Positions 47,313-58,249 of a stretch of DNA of 64,000 nt are shown piece by piece. Position numbers and translations under genes: made by a program. Under the pieces are notes generated by a model. That model was given only the letters and a program-made list of their open reading frames with translations. It made no database searches and was not told the DNA's origin. This DNA is from Caloramator sp. mosi_1 (GTDB lineage Bacteria; Bacillota; Clostridia; Clostridiales; Caloramatoraceae): contig NZ_CP117677.1 of the NCBI RefSeq assembly GCF_028622835.1, forward strand, positions 744,001-808,000, in the 5' to 3' direction. Every line of letters starts with the position of its first letter. Position 1 is the first letter of the stretch.

Positions 47313-48302
47313 TCACAATATTTCATCTAACTTACTTAAAAACTCTATATACTTGTCCTTTTCTTCTACTATCTCGTTCATCTTCTTTAGGAAAGTTGCT
47401 TCTGTCCAAGATGCTTCTTTATAGTAATATCTATTAGCAAGCCTCCAAAATCTCTGTGGAAATCTAAGCAATGTCTTTAAAACCTTTTTTCATCACTTGT
47501 TAATTCTCTAATAGAAGAATACTCCTTTAAAATTATTACCGCATAATCTATGTTCCATCCTACTCTCTTTAATGTTTTAACAATAAGAGTTGATAAATCA
47601 TAAACCTGAACCTCTGATTTTAGATAGTCAAAATCAACTAAGTACACTTCATCAGGATTTTTTATCAATATGTTGTGGTATGTGTAGTCGTGATGACATA
47701 AAACCTTTTCCTCAAGAGACATATCACATACTCTTTTATAACTTTCCATATCTATAGTTTCGTATGCATTTTTGCAAGTTCATAAAAACTATCTACATTT
47801 GATAAATAAATCATATCAAATTCTGATTTCTTTTTATTTTTTAAGGCCATCTCCTTCATCTTTTTTAAAGTTCTGAGCCTCTTTTCAAGCGTATAAGGAA
47901 GTTTACCCACATCACATCTAACCTTAAGGTTTTCCTCTAAATCATATCCCCTTGCTGCAATATGGAATTTTGCTAAAGTTCTTGCAGCTATCTTCACATC
48001 CTCTAAAACTTTAAAATCAGCCTCTTTTCCGTCAATCCAATCAGTAACTATATATATATCCTCATTTACAAGGGCATATGGATTATTACTAAGGGATAGA
48101 TTGTATCTATCAACCTTTTCAAAACCGTTTGAAATTATATGATTTTTGGCCTTATAAATATAGTTTAACTTTTGAATTCCATAGGATATTTTCTTTAAAC
48201 ATTTATCACCCTTATCTGTTTTTAGCAAATATACTCCTTTTTAGGTATGCAGTCGTATATTCTAAAACCAAATTGATTTGATATTTCTGTTTCTCTAACC
48301 AT
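47313..48302 (-). CDS. CotS-family spore coat protein (kinase fold) 1, frameshifted
   Basis: About 330 residues, aminoglycoside phosphotransferase/CotS fold. N-terminal MVRETEISNQFGFRIYDCIP, the lysine-bearing strand LLKTDKGDKCLKK, a hinge IVTDWIDGKEADF, and the catalytic-loop-like VLCHHDYTYHNIL followed by VYLVDFDY (metal Asp). C-terminal helical region with FPQRFWRLANRYY. CotS proteins are in the spore coat; kinase activity has been shown for few. Breaks near 48233, 47755 and 47485. RBS AAAGGGGTGG precedes ATG 48302. Confidence 0.85.
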
Positions 48303-48631
48303 AATTCCACCCCTTTATTCATTTTTATGTTAGTTTCTATTTAACTATTCCAAATCAATAATAAATAATTGACAGCATCTTTAACACAATAAAGCATTTT
48401 TAGTTCACAAAACAAAAATTTCAGAATGTTTATTTTTGTAACATAAAAACATTATCCCAAGGGTTTAAAGCTATTTTAAAAATTTTCTTTATTTTTATAC
48501 CTTCTATTACTGCTGACTTATTTAGATTCAAGTCTTCATTAGATACACATTTATGAATTTTGTCATTCATTTTACAGTTAATTTTGTGTATTTTTGTAAT
48601 TTAGAGAATTTTTCTGATTTTTATAAATATA
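48303..48631. other. AT-rich divergent intergenic region
   Basis: Between a CotS-type gene and the MFS promoter. No gene, hairpin or repeat of note was seen; the minus-strand coat gene promoter must lie here but is not clear. Confidence 0.4.
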
Positions 48632-48660
48632 TTGTTAAATTTATTTTAACATTTTATAAT
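48632..48660 (+). promoter_or_regulatory. Sigma-A-like promoter of the MFS gene
   Basis: TTGTTA, 17-nt spacer, TATAAT; the start codon is 36 nt further, behind RBS AGGGGT. Confidence 0.7.
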
Positions 48661-48695
48661 ACTAATTGTCGAAAAAATAATATAGGGGTAGCACA

Positions 48696-50015
48696 ATGGA
48701 ACAAAAAGAATTAAAACGTTATAATCTTAACAGCTATGCCTTCATAGTAAGTTACATATTTATGGGACTACTTGCTGGTATAGCCTTTGACGTACTTGTT
48801 ACATTCCTACAACAAGTATCATTAGGTACTGCACAATCTTTTTCAGCCTATATGGGCTATAGTACATTCCTTGCAGCAGCAATTCTTCTTTTAGCACCAA
48901 AGATAGGATATAAAGCACTTGCAATTGCAGCTCCTTTGATGGTTATTTTAGGTCTTGTTGCAGTTGCTTATGTAAATGTTGGACTTATATTCCCTGTTGC
49001 AACACTTGCAATACTAACAGGTACAACACTTTATGATGTAATACTTCCACCATACCTTACAGCATACACTACTCCAGAAAACAGAAATAAAATATTCTCA
49101 ACAGCTATTTGGACAAACCTTGCAGGTATGGTTGTTGCGACTTACTTTGGTGGTTCATTAATCGTAAATAGATTTGCTTCAAGAATGAATATATCAAAGC
49201 AAGAAGCTCAGGCTGTTTCAGAGGCTGTTGATAAAATGAGCCCTGAAATGTTAAATCAATATATACTTGCCCACAAAGATGTACTTTTAATGTTTGCAAT
49301 AGTTGCACTTATATCATTAATACCATTCTTATTCGTAAAGCAAGTAGAATCTGACTATAAAGAAACTAACAAAGAAAAGAAGGGCTTCGATTGGTCAATA
49401 CTTACTAACAAATATGTTCTAATATTCTTAGTTTACTATGCTTTAATTAGATTTGGTGCATCACTAATATGCCCATACTTCTCAGTATATCTAAATAAAT
49501 TTGTTGGAATAGACAGAGCGACAACATCAAAGCTAATTTCTTACTCATACTTTGCTGGTGTTATATTTACAGCTATATGTCCATATATCGTAAAGAAAAT
49601 TGGGCAAGTTGTTGCACTTGGAGGCCTTGCACTTGCTTCAATTCCATTTATGATGTTTATCGCAAATGGTAGTGCCTTTGGTGATAAGGCTGCAATGGTA
49701 GTAGGTTTAGCATTATTCTTTAGATTTGGTCTAATGAATGCTGCAAACCCAATAATGAACTCACTACCAATGGAATTCGTTTCAAAGGAACTAAGACCTG
49801 CATACAATTCAGCAATATTCGTTGCAGGTGCTGTAACTTCAATACTTGCTGGTTTCTTTACAAAGGGATTCCTATTTAAGACTACATCAGGTTATGCTGT
49901 AGCTTATTATATAACTGCTGCTGTATACACTACAGCTTCAATACTACTACTTGTGACATACACTAAAAAATACAATAGATCAGGTGAACAAAACAAAGAA
50001 GAAAAAGCTGCTTAA
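48696..50015 (+). CDS. Major facilitator superfamily transporter
   Basis: Intact, 439 residues, about 12 membrane helices with a central polar loop (KQVESDYKETNKEKKG). Helix 4-5 region TTLYDVILPPYLTAYTTPENR resembles the MFS motif after helix 4. Substrate not evident: it is not a close match to any sugar or drug transporter that I can name. One of the few long genes without a frameshift. It has its own promoter and a strong terminator, so it is a single-gene unit among spore-coat genes. Confidence 0.85.
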   Translation: MEQKELKRYNLNSYAFIVSYIFMGLLAGIAFDVLVTFLQQVSLGTAQSFSAYMGYSTFLAAAILLLAPKIGYKALAIAAPLMVILGLVAVAYVNVGLIFPVATLAILTGTTLYDVILPPYLTAYTTPENRNKIFSTAIWTNLAGMVVATYFGGSLIVNRFASRMNISKQEAQAVSEAVDKMSPEMLNQYILAHKDVLLMFAIVALISLIPFLFVKQVESDYKETNKEKKGFDWSILTNKYVLIFLVYYALIRFGASLICPYFSVYLNKFVGIDRATTSKLISYSYFAGVIFTAICPYIVKKIGQVVALGGLALASIPFMMFIANGSAFGDKAAMVVGLALFFRFGLMNAANPIMNSLPMEFVSKELRPAYNSAIFVAGAVTSILAGFFTKGFLFKTTSGYAVAYYITAAVYTTASILLLVTYTKKYNRSGEQNKEEKAA

Positions 50016-50021
50016 TTCCTT

Positions 50022-50060
50022 AACAATAAAGGGCTGCAATAAATGCAGCCCTTTATTGTT
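50022..50060 (+). terminator. Terminator of the MFS gene
   Basis: Perfect 17-bp stem AACAATAAAGGGCTGCA / TGCAGCCCTTTATTGTT with 5-nt loop, 7 nt past the stop codon. Confidence 0.92.
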
Positions 50061-50127
50061 AGCATTTTTCACACTTTTGTATATAATTCATATTATGATA
50101 TAGTAGAAATATTTATAAGGTGCAAAA

Positions 50128-51238
50128 ATGAAGATAGGAATTGACGCACGTGCCGCAAGGTGGTATCGTGGAACTGGAATTGGCACATACACATATCAAA
50201 TCATCTACAATATATGTAGACTCGATAAAATAAATAAGTATACCTTCTTTTTGCCTAACGAAAACAATTCCGACCTTGATATCCCAAATAATATCGAAAT
50301 TAATATAATAGATGACAGAAGTAAAGATACCTTTTGGGAGGATGTCTATATACCTAATGTAATTAACAACACCAATATGGATGCTTATTTTGTGCCCCAA
50401 AACGGTATAGGACTTCCAAAGGATAAACCCTGCAGATTCTTTATCACCCTTCACGATGTAATACCCTATAAAATGCCTGAAACAGTAGGACCTCAGTATC
50501 TCGATATTTACCTTAAGGAAGTACCTGAAATAATAAAAAGGGTTGATGGAATAATTACTGTATCTAACTTTTCAAAAAAGATATTTCACAAACATTAGGC
50601 TTTCCTGAAGAAAAATATATGTTACACATCTTGCTGCTGAGGATTTTTATGTACCTATGGACAAATCAATTTGCAAAAACTTTGTATTAAGAAACTATGG
50701 TATAGAAGGAGATTTTATACTCTATGTTGGAGGGTTTAGCCCAAGAAAAAATATAAAGGGGCTAATACAAGCCTTTGCACTTTTAAAGGAAAAATATAAA
50801 AAGCCTATTAAGCTTGTTATACTCGGTAAAAAGGTAGGTCCTATTATGACTATAGAGACTTAGCACTTAAGCTCAACCTTAAGGAAGATGTTGTATTTAC
50901 TGGATATGTTCCTGTTGAAGAACTGCCTATCTTTTATAACGCGGCTAAGCTTTTGTTTATCCGTCCTTCTACGAAGGCTTTGGGCTTCCTCCTCTTGAGG
51001 CTATGGCCTGCGGAACACCGACTATCTCTTCTAATAAAACATCTATACCCGAGATTCTTGGAGAGGATACGCTGTATATTGATCCCTATGAAATAGAAGA
51101 TATAAAAGAAAAGATGCTACTGCTTTTAGAGGACGAAACCTTCTATAACAAAATGGTTCTAAAGTCTCTAAAGAGAAGTAGTATGTATTCTTGGAAAAAG
51201 CTACTATTGAAACAATAGAGATCTTAAATAACTGCTAA
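50128..51238 (+). CDS. Family 4 (GT-B) glycosyltransferase 1, frameshifted
   Basis: About 370 residues, GT-B fold. Start MKIGIDARAARWYRGTGIGT with the glycine-rich acceptor loop; the C-terminal domain has [18 protein letters not shown] and the nucleotide-sugar motif [17 protein letters not shown] (E-x7-E). Breaks near 50578, 50622, 50838 and 50957. Closely related to the gene at 54572, and both flank a run of CotS-type genes, so it probably decorates a spore coat or exosporium polysaccharide. RBS AAGGTG. The sugar is unknown. Confidence 0.85.
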
Positions 51239-51255
51239 GGGGAGCTGTGCTCCCC
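51239..51255. terminator. Short bidirectional terminator
   Basis: 7-bp GC-rich stem GGGGAGC / GCTCCCC with a 3-nt loop between the convergent glycosyltransferase and CotS-type genes. Confidence 0.65.
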
Positions 51256-52262
51256 TATACTAATTCCTTAAATTCTCTTAAGAAACTCTCTCTATCCTTC
51301 TTATATTCTGCCTTTCTTTTAAGTTTTTCAAAAACTCATCCTCATCCCATCCCCTTGTCTTCATATAATAGCTAATTGTTATGTCGTAAAAATCCTGCGG
51401 GAATAGAAGATACGCATAAAGTACCTCAAGTTCATCCTTTTCAAGATTATTGATCTGGGAATAACCCTGTAGTATAGTTTCTGCCATATCAATATTCCAC
51501 ATATTGTGTTTTATTGCCTTGGTTATAAAATTACAAAGGTCGTGATAGGGTAAATCAACTACAGCATAATCAAAATCAACAAAATAATAGTTATCCTCAT
51601 TGTCCACAATTATATTGTGATGAGCCAAATCGTGATGGCAGAGAACATACTTTTCTCTACACAGCTTTCTATAATCAGACTCCTGAAGTTTATTTAAGGC
51701 TTGAGTTGCTTCATCTATATAATATTCTGCATATTCTAAGAAAAGTTTATCAAAATCACTTTTATTTAAGTGAAGTTCTGCAAACTCTTTGCACATATTG
51801 AGTTCTTTTATCTTTTTATAATATTGCCTTCCATCTTATAAAGATTGTTTCGTATCTCCTTAACCCTTATCCCCTCTGAGGCACTATGAAGCCTTGCAAG
51901 TGCCCTTGATGCACCTATTAAATCAACGGGATTTTCGTATATACACTCTCGTCCCTCTATTAAATCAAGAACAACATATATACCTCCTTGGTATTCCACA
52001 TAGGGTTTTCCTTCTACGCTCTGTTTAAAGTTCACCACAAAGGGATATGTCCTTCTGATGTGATTTAGTGCTTCATAAATATATTCGAGTTCCTCTAACT
52101 TATAATCTATCTTTTTAATATTTTAAGTCCTTCGTTTGTTTTTAAAATAAATACTGAACGAATTGGTACTGCATCTTCGACTAAAAAATTATATCTATCA
52201 AAAAGATCTGTATCTAACAAGTATGTTGAAAGATATACCTTGTCTCTAAATTTATATTCCAT
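51255..52262 (-). CDS. CotS-family spore coat protein (kinase fold) 2, frameshifted
   Basis: About 336 residues. Lysine strand FILKTNEGLKILKR, hinge VVLDLIEGRECIY, catalytic-loop-like VLCHHDLAHHNIIV and metal Asp in YFVDFDYAVVD, all preserved. C-terminal FPQDFYDITISYYMKTRGWD matches the same region of the neighbouring homologues. Breaks near 52125, 51803 and 51300. RBS GTGAGGTG precedes ATG 52262, which lies 9 nt after the stop of CotS-type gene 3. Confidence 0.85.
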
Positions 52263-52271
52263 AAATTCACC

Positions 52272-53164
52272 TCACATCATCCTTAATAGAGGCTTTTTTA
52301 GCTTTTCTGCAAGGCCTACATCCTTTTGCCTCATATATTCTGCTATTACCTTAAGTGTGTTTTCAGGAAAGCGTAAATATGCCTCCAAAACATTTGTATT
52401 TATCTGCCTTGGTGAATTTCTATTATATATATCTAATATTTTTCTTTATTTTCATTTTGTGTTTTTCTTATCAGCATAGCTAAATCCTCTTCTATAAGTC
52501 CATAGGATAAATCAAAAACATCGTATATATAATACTTTCCGTCTGATTCTGCCAATGTTTGTTTTCCAATGTCATAAAGCACTATTTCCTTTTTTTCATA
52601 CTTAACTCAAGAAGATTAAAATATTCTGTGCTTCTAAACACCTTCATTGAGCCTTTACATCTCATCTTTAATTCCCCTAAAATAGACATCACATTTTCCT
52701 CAAACTCGTTATGCCTGCTTCTTTCACTTACCTCATCTATAAATTTATCTAAAATTATATAAAGATTTCTAAACTTACCTACCCTCTTTCCCCAAGTAAC
52801 ACTGGGCTTTATTTCATCCCTTGCTGTAAAACCTGTGGTTGAGGTATGAAAATCTGCCAAAAGTGATGCTAAACAGAAGGAATTTATATCCTTTTTATAT
52901 CAACAAATCTATATATATCTGTTAAAATATACAGCTCATTTTCATACTTTATATAAGGTTTGGCATCACTTAGTGTATTAAATTGCACAATATTAGTAAA
53001 TCCATTTTTAAAAGCATATCCTATAACCTCATTTATAAAAAGTATTTCTGATTCTTTAATGTTTACTTTCCTTAAGTGAAGTATCTTACTCCCAACTTCA
53101 ATGATATATCCATCTTCGATTTTATCAATCTTTTTATCCTATCTTTGCCTCCTTTAAAATCCAT
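52272..53164 (-). CDS. CotS-like protein 3, probable pseudokinase, frameshifted
   Basis: About 298 residues, shortest and most divergent of the four. It keeps the family frame (LHLRKVNIKESEILF; YILTDIYRFVDIKRI; C-terminal YLRFPENTLKVIAEYMRQK), but where the others have HHDxxxxN it reads IVLYDIGKQTLAES, with no His or Asn. This suggests a non-catalytic member. ATG 53164 has RBS AGGAGTG; breaks near 53142, 52905, 52600 and 52447. It lies between genes 2 and 4 with gaps of 9-10 nt, so the three form an operon. Confidence 0.72.
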
Positions 53165-53174
53165 ACAATCACTC

Positions 53175-54430
53175 CTAATGTTTTCTTTTACGCTTTTTCT
53201 TTAAATGCTTATCCTTTGATCTTTCAATCTCCTTTATAATCTCATCCTTCTTATCAAGTAGTTCCTCCATCTTTTCCTGCTGTTTTCTCAACTTTTTTAG
53301 CCTCTTTATTTCATCCTTTAGGCTTTTTATTTTTTCCTCTAAATCGCCAATATTTACGTTCTCTTCATCAGTTCTTTTTAAAAGTTCTAAAGTAATATCA
53401 TTAAGCTCACTTTTCATTTTCTCTACTTTTTCAAGATATTTATCTATACCTTCCATACAACCCTCCAGCTCATCTAAAAATTTAAATCTATTTTCACAAT
53501 CTAAAACAACCCTGTTTAATCGTTTTAAAAAGTTTTCCTCTGTCCAAGGTTGCTTCTCCACATAATATTGAAGCCCTACCTGCCAAAAATCCTGTGGGAA
53601 TTCCATAAAGCAGAAAATAAGATTTACTTCTTCTAATGTAACGGGTACATACCTTCCATATTCATTTAATATAAAGTTAAAAAGCTTTATATCCCAATTG
53701 CCATACCTTAGATTTCTAATTAATAAACTTGATAGATCGTGAAGATGTGTATCCATTATCACGTAGTCATAATCTATTAAAACTATATTGTCATTAGTTA
53801 TTAAAAAATTATGATTTGCTGTATCGTGATGACATACTTCGTGAAGTTTTTGTGGGATTCGATTATTTTTGAATATCTTGATTTTTCAAAGTCCTTTAAA
53901 CACTTTAAGGACTGTTTGTAGTGAATATCAAAATATTTTAAAAAGATTGTATCAAATTCACTTTTGTTTTCCTTTGCTTCACACATAGCTCTAAAATATA
54001 AAAGCTCGCTACTTCTCTTTTTAAACTTCTCAACCCATTTGCCGTAGTAATCCCTAAGCCTAATATCATATCTAAATCCTCTTGATAATATGTGAAGATT
54101 AGCAATGGCTTCTATACACATTTTAAGCTCTGTATAGTCTTTAAAATCTGCCTCCTTAGCTTCAATAAAATCCGTAAGATATGCATAGCCTTCATTTAAG
54201 GAGATAAATAACTCTCCCTCCTTTGTCTTGTAAATAGAAAGTATGTGTTCATAGCCTTTATTAATTAGATACATCATTACAGATATAATAAAATTATATT
54301 GCTTTAAATCGTACTTGGATGTTTTTAAGCAATATACTCCTTTATCCGTAATTAGTTTATATATATTCTTTATTTTTTCATATGAGAGAATGTTAAATCC
54401 ATAGGCCTTTTCTACCTCATTAAATTGCAT
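53175..54430 (-). CDS. CotS-family spore coat protein (kinase fold) 4 with coiled-coil tail, frameshifted
   Basis: About 418 residues, first gene of the three-gene cluster. N-terminal MQFNEVEKAYGFNILSYEKI, lysine strand VYCLKTSKYDLKQ, hinge AYLTDFIEAKEADF, catalytic-loop-like VCHHDTANHNFLI and VLIDYDYVIMD. It differs from its neighbours by a C-terminal extension of about 100 residues that is a charged coiled coil (ELLKRTDEENVNIGDLEEKI) ending in a very basic KKKRKRKH tail. One break near 53830. The tail may bind an acidic coat polymer or mediate assembly; inference. Confidence 0.83.
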
Positions 54431-54571
54431 ACTTCATCTCCCATTTAAGAGTTCTATTTTATAATATGTTAATAACTTTGTTTTGTGCTACTGCAATATT
54501 TAAAAAATATGCACATTTAACTAATAATTGTAATATTTATAATATATACAGCTTATTTACGGAGTGATAGG

Positions 54572-55695
54572 ATGAATATTGCTATAGATGCAAGAGGTGC
54601 TAATCTTTATGCTGGAACTGGAATTGGAACCTATACAATCGAACTTTTAAAATATATAAATCTCCACGACTTTGAAAACAAGTATTTACTATATTGGTAT
54701 GGCAGCAATTATAAGCAGTTTAATTTTAATAAAAATATTTCTATTAGCATTGCCTCTAAAAAACACCACCACTTTTTGAAGAATATTTTATACCAGAAAA
54801 TCTAAAGGCTAAGAATATGAATATATACCACGTCCCACAAAATGGGATTGGTCTTCCTTCTAAAAAAGCTGTATCTATATATCCACAATTCACGATTTAA
54901 TTCCATACGTTATGCCCGAAACTGTAGGTCGTGGATATTTAAAAAATTTATATCTCAAATGCCGCAAATAATACAAAACTCTGATGTTATAATAACAGTA
55001 TCTAACTTCTCTAAAAGGACATTATGAGAATATTTGACGTGGAAGAAGATAAGATAAAGGTAACACACCTTGCGGCTGACGATTATTTTAGGCCAATTGA
55101 TAAGAATATATGTAAAGACTTTTTAAATAAAAAGTATAATATAGACTTTGATTATTTTTTATATATTGGTGGATTCAGTCCAAGGAAAAATGTAAAATCA
55201 ATACTTCTTGCCTATTCAAGACTAATTAAGGATATAAAAGATAAGTTTAAGGTAGTAATTGTAGGTTCTTCTAAAGACGAACATAGCTTTTTAATAAGCC
55301 TTGCAAATAGTTTAAATATAAAGGATAGTGTTGTATTTACAGGGTATGTACCCTACGAAGATTTACCTTACTTTTATAGTGGTGCAACTTTATTTTTATA
55401 TCCATCCCTCTATGAAGGTTTTGGACTTCCTCCCCTTGAGGCTATGAGCTGTCAAACACCAGTTATAACATCAAATGTTTCTTCTATTCCTGAAATTGTA
55501 GAGGATGCTGCACTACTTATAAATCCCTTTGATGCTGAAGAGCTAAAAACTCAATCGAAATTTTACTTCAGGATGATAATAAAAGAGATAGTCTCGCCAA
55601 GAAGGGATATGAACATTCTTTGAAATTTAGTTGGAATAAAACTGCAATGGAAACATTAAACATATATAAGGAGGCAGTAAAAGAAAGGGTATAGT
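54572..55695 (+). CDS. Family 4 (GT-B) glycosyltransferase 2, frameshifted
   Basis: About 374 residues, close homologue of the gene at 50128. Start [20 protein letters not shown], middle [14 protein letters not shown] and [20 protein letters not shown]-terminal [20 protein letters not shown] and [17 protein letters not shown]. Breaks near 54775, 54878, 54945, 55020 and 55548. RBS GGAGTGATAGG precedes ATG 54572. Divergent from CotS-type gene 4 across a 140-nt region. Confidence 0.85.
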
Positions 55696-55726
55696 GTCCC
55701 CTTAAAAACTATAAAGGGGTGGTTAT

Positions 55727-56074
55727 GTGGGCGAGACAGTTGAAAAGTTTGGCTTTGCTGCAAAGTATAAGTCGGTAGGAGAGCTATTTAGTACAGAGAT
55801 TTTACCAATTGTTGATGCTATATCAAGGCTGGGTGTTGCTGCTGATGGATTTGCATCTGCTGCAAATTCAGTTTCACATATAAATATCACAGAACAGCAT
55901 CAAATCAAGGAACTATTAGAGCTTGTATTTAATATTCGCCGTTCTGCAGAGGATTTGCAGTGCCTTTTAGATAAAAGGTTATGTGCTGCAATTAAAACCG
56001 TTGAGAGTGGGGTTTATGATATAAAGAATATTAAAGAAGCAACAGAAGAGCAAGAAAATAAAACTAATCCGTAA
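55727..56074 (+). CDS. Hypothetical protein, 115 residues
   Basis: Not recognised. GTG start with a good RBS (AAGGGGTGG). No signal peptide or membrane helix. The first half holds small-residue-rich stretches (ISRLGVAADGFASAANSVSH), the second half is helical and charged (QIKELLELVFNIRRSAEDLQ). It follows the second glycosyltransferase by 31 nt and shares its terminator, so it belongs to the same transcript; a spore role is inferred from context only. Confidence 0.6.
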   Translation: MGETVEKFGFAAKYKSVGELFSTEILPIVDAISRLGVAADGFASAANSVSHINITEQHQIKELLELVFNIRRSAEDLQCLLDKRLCAAIKTVESGVYDIKNIKEATEEQENKTNP

Positions 56075-56088
56075 AATTCAATCAAATA

Positions 56089-56118
56089 AAAAAGGAAGTA
56101 ACTTTCTACTTCCTTTTT
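56089..56118. terminator. Bidirectional terminator
   Basis: Perfect 12-bp stem AAAAAGGAAGTA / TACTTCCTTTTT between convergent genes. Confidence 0.82.
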
Positions 56119-56135
56119 CCATTTTATGGTTAAAT

Positions 56136-57600
56136 TCACTTTTCACCTGGGTGGCACTTATCAAGGAGATTGTCTATAGAAATGCCAACTGATATTACAC
56201 CTTCACTGTCTATTCTCTTTACCGCCATAAACTTAAAAAGTTCTCCTGTATCTAATCTTCTTGTTAAGGGATAAATTTGAACTTCTTTACCACTTTTACA
56301 AAATCCCTGTATCTTTTATCTAATTCAAATATATTAAGACCTAAGGCATCTTTTGTTGTTCCATATTCAAATATTCCTCTTGAGTTTGCATAATATACAT
56401 CATTTACTCCAAGCTCTCTACATAATCTTTTTAACGTTGACTCGGATTTATCCCCCTTATACTCCATTATCTTTTTGCCTATTTCAACTAATTTTTCCTC
56501 TACACTTTTGTCTATACTTTGACTTAAAAACTCATCTGATGCTGATGATATATCATTAGAGATTACTTTAAACTTTTCTACAACCGTCCATTGATTTTGT
56601 ATAAGTTCTGCTGCCTTTTCTATTAAGGATGATGTATTTTCGTGGGAGGAATAAACCGCTTGTGCAGTCTCAATTGCAGAATTTGTTGAAGCCTCTATTC
56701 CCTTTGCCTGAACAATCACATTGTTTATGTTTTTATCAAGCTCAACAGATGAGTTTATGAATCTATATATGGAATTATAAAGTTCCTCCATCTCCATTTT
56801 TGTCGTTTCCATCTTCATTGAACTTTGATTTGACACTTCATCCAAATTATTTATATTCTTAGTAATTCCATCTAACACTTTTTTAATGTTTTCACTAAAC
56901 TCCTTAGATTGTGCCGCCAGCTTTTTTATTTCTGAGGCTACTACTAAAAATCCTCGACCTGCCTCACCAACTCGTGCTGCCTCTATACTTGCATTTAAAG
57001 ACAAAAGATGTGTTTTATTTGCAATTTCATTTATATAATCTGCTATCTCATAAATCTTTTGGGATGATGTAACAAGCTCATCCTTACTTTTGAAAAATTC
57101 TTGTATACATCTATTAAGTCATCAAAATTCTTTCTTGAATTTCTTATTGAATCTTCATTTTCTTTTATATCTCTTATACAGTTGTTGGAAAAATCCTTAG
57201 CATCCTGTGCTGATTTCATTATGTCTAAAACCTTTGACATAATAGTTTCTATTTCATTGATTATTGATTTTATATTTGCATTATCCTTATCGCTCAGTAC
57301 AGTTATTTCATCTGATAAACTATATATTTCCTTTGATAAATCGTACAGCTTATTGCTTGACATATATATGTCTTTACTGCTATTTGCAAGCTTTTTAGAA
57401 ATATTAGTAAAATCCATCTCATTTTTCTCTTGCTTTTCCTTTACATACACCACCCTCTTAGAGGTATAATATGTTACTGATGGCAACAAAACAACTAATA
57501 CAGCAAATGATATTATTGGATTTAAATTTAAAAGAATAAATGCTGCTGAAATAAAACCCCCTAAAACAAAAATTAAAATTAGCTTTAGTAAATCCTTCAT
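56136..57600 (-). CDS. Methyl-accepting chemotaxis-like protein without HAMP, frameshifted
   Basis: About 488 residues. Two N-terminal membrane helices close together ([20 protein letters not shown] and a second to VTYYTSKR) leave almost no external loop. A long coiled coil follows, then the MCP signalling hairpin ([37 protein letters not shown]), then about 120 C-terminal residues ([20 protein letters not shown]) that look like a small sensor domain. No HAMP is seen. Signals probably come from inside the cell. RBS AAAGGGGG decides ATG 57600. Breaks near 57092 and 56271. Confidence 0.8.
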
Positions 57601-57706
57601 TATATACCCCCTTTGTAAAATATACACTTTAATTATACCAAAAACAATTAAAGCCTTCCATAATAAACTAATACGCCTTTTGTTAAGTATAGATTAAAAA
57701 TAAAAA

Positions 57707-57731
57707 AGGAGATATCATAAAGATACCTCCT
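57707..57731 (-). terminator. Terminator of manC remnant
   Basis: 10-bp stem with one mismatch (AGGAGATATC / GATACCTCCT) followed by T-rich sequence on the minus strand. Confidence 0.6.
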
Positions 57732-58234
57732 CTATATAAACTTTTCAAACTCTTGGCTACTTGAAATCTTTTTAACCAAGTCCTTTATACTCTGTGCCCT
57801 GTCCTTTGGACATATTAAAACAACATCATCTGTATCTATTATAAGCATATCCTTTATTCCTATTGCTGCAATAAGCCTCTTATCTCCCATTATTGTTGTG
57901 TTCTTTACATCTATAACTGCACATTCACAATTTTGAATTATGTTTCCATTTTCATCTTTACTTAAAAATCTTTCAAGTGATGTAAAGCTTCCTATATCAT
58001 CCCAAACGAAATTGGTTGGTATTACAACTGCTCTGTGGGTTCTTTGCATTACGCCAAAATCAATGGATATACCATCTATTTTTTCATATTCTTCACGAAT
58101 CACCTTCTCTTCATCCTCTGTACCTATATACTCATATATTCTCATAAGATTTTTGTATAGGTCTGGTAAATATTTTTTATTTCCCTAAGTAGTCTGTCTG
58201 CACGATTGTCAAAAGTGCGATGGAATGTTATCAT
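57732..58234 (-). pseudogene. manC: C-terminal remnant of mannose-1-phosphate guanylyltransferase
   Basis: Only about 155 residues of a normally 350-residue enzyme remain. Kept: LREIKKYLPDLYKNL (after adding one A near 58180), ISIDFGVMQRTHRAVVIPTN, VWDDIGSFTSLERF and the tail VVLICPKDRAQSIKDLVKKI. The catalytic half with GGxGTRLWPLSR is gone. The first 16 residues (from ATG 58234, RBS AAGGTGG) do not look like ManC, so a deletion or insertion joined foreign sequence near 58190-58200. It cannot be active alone. It lies at the edge of the restriction island. Confidence 0.78.
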
Positions 58235-58249
58235 TTTTACTATCCACCT

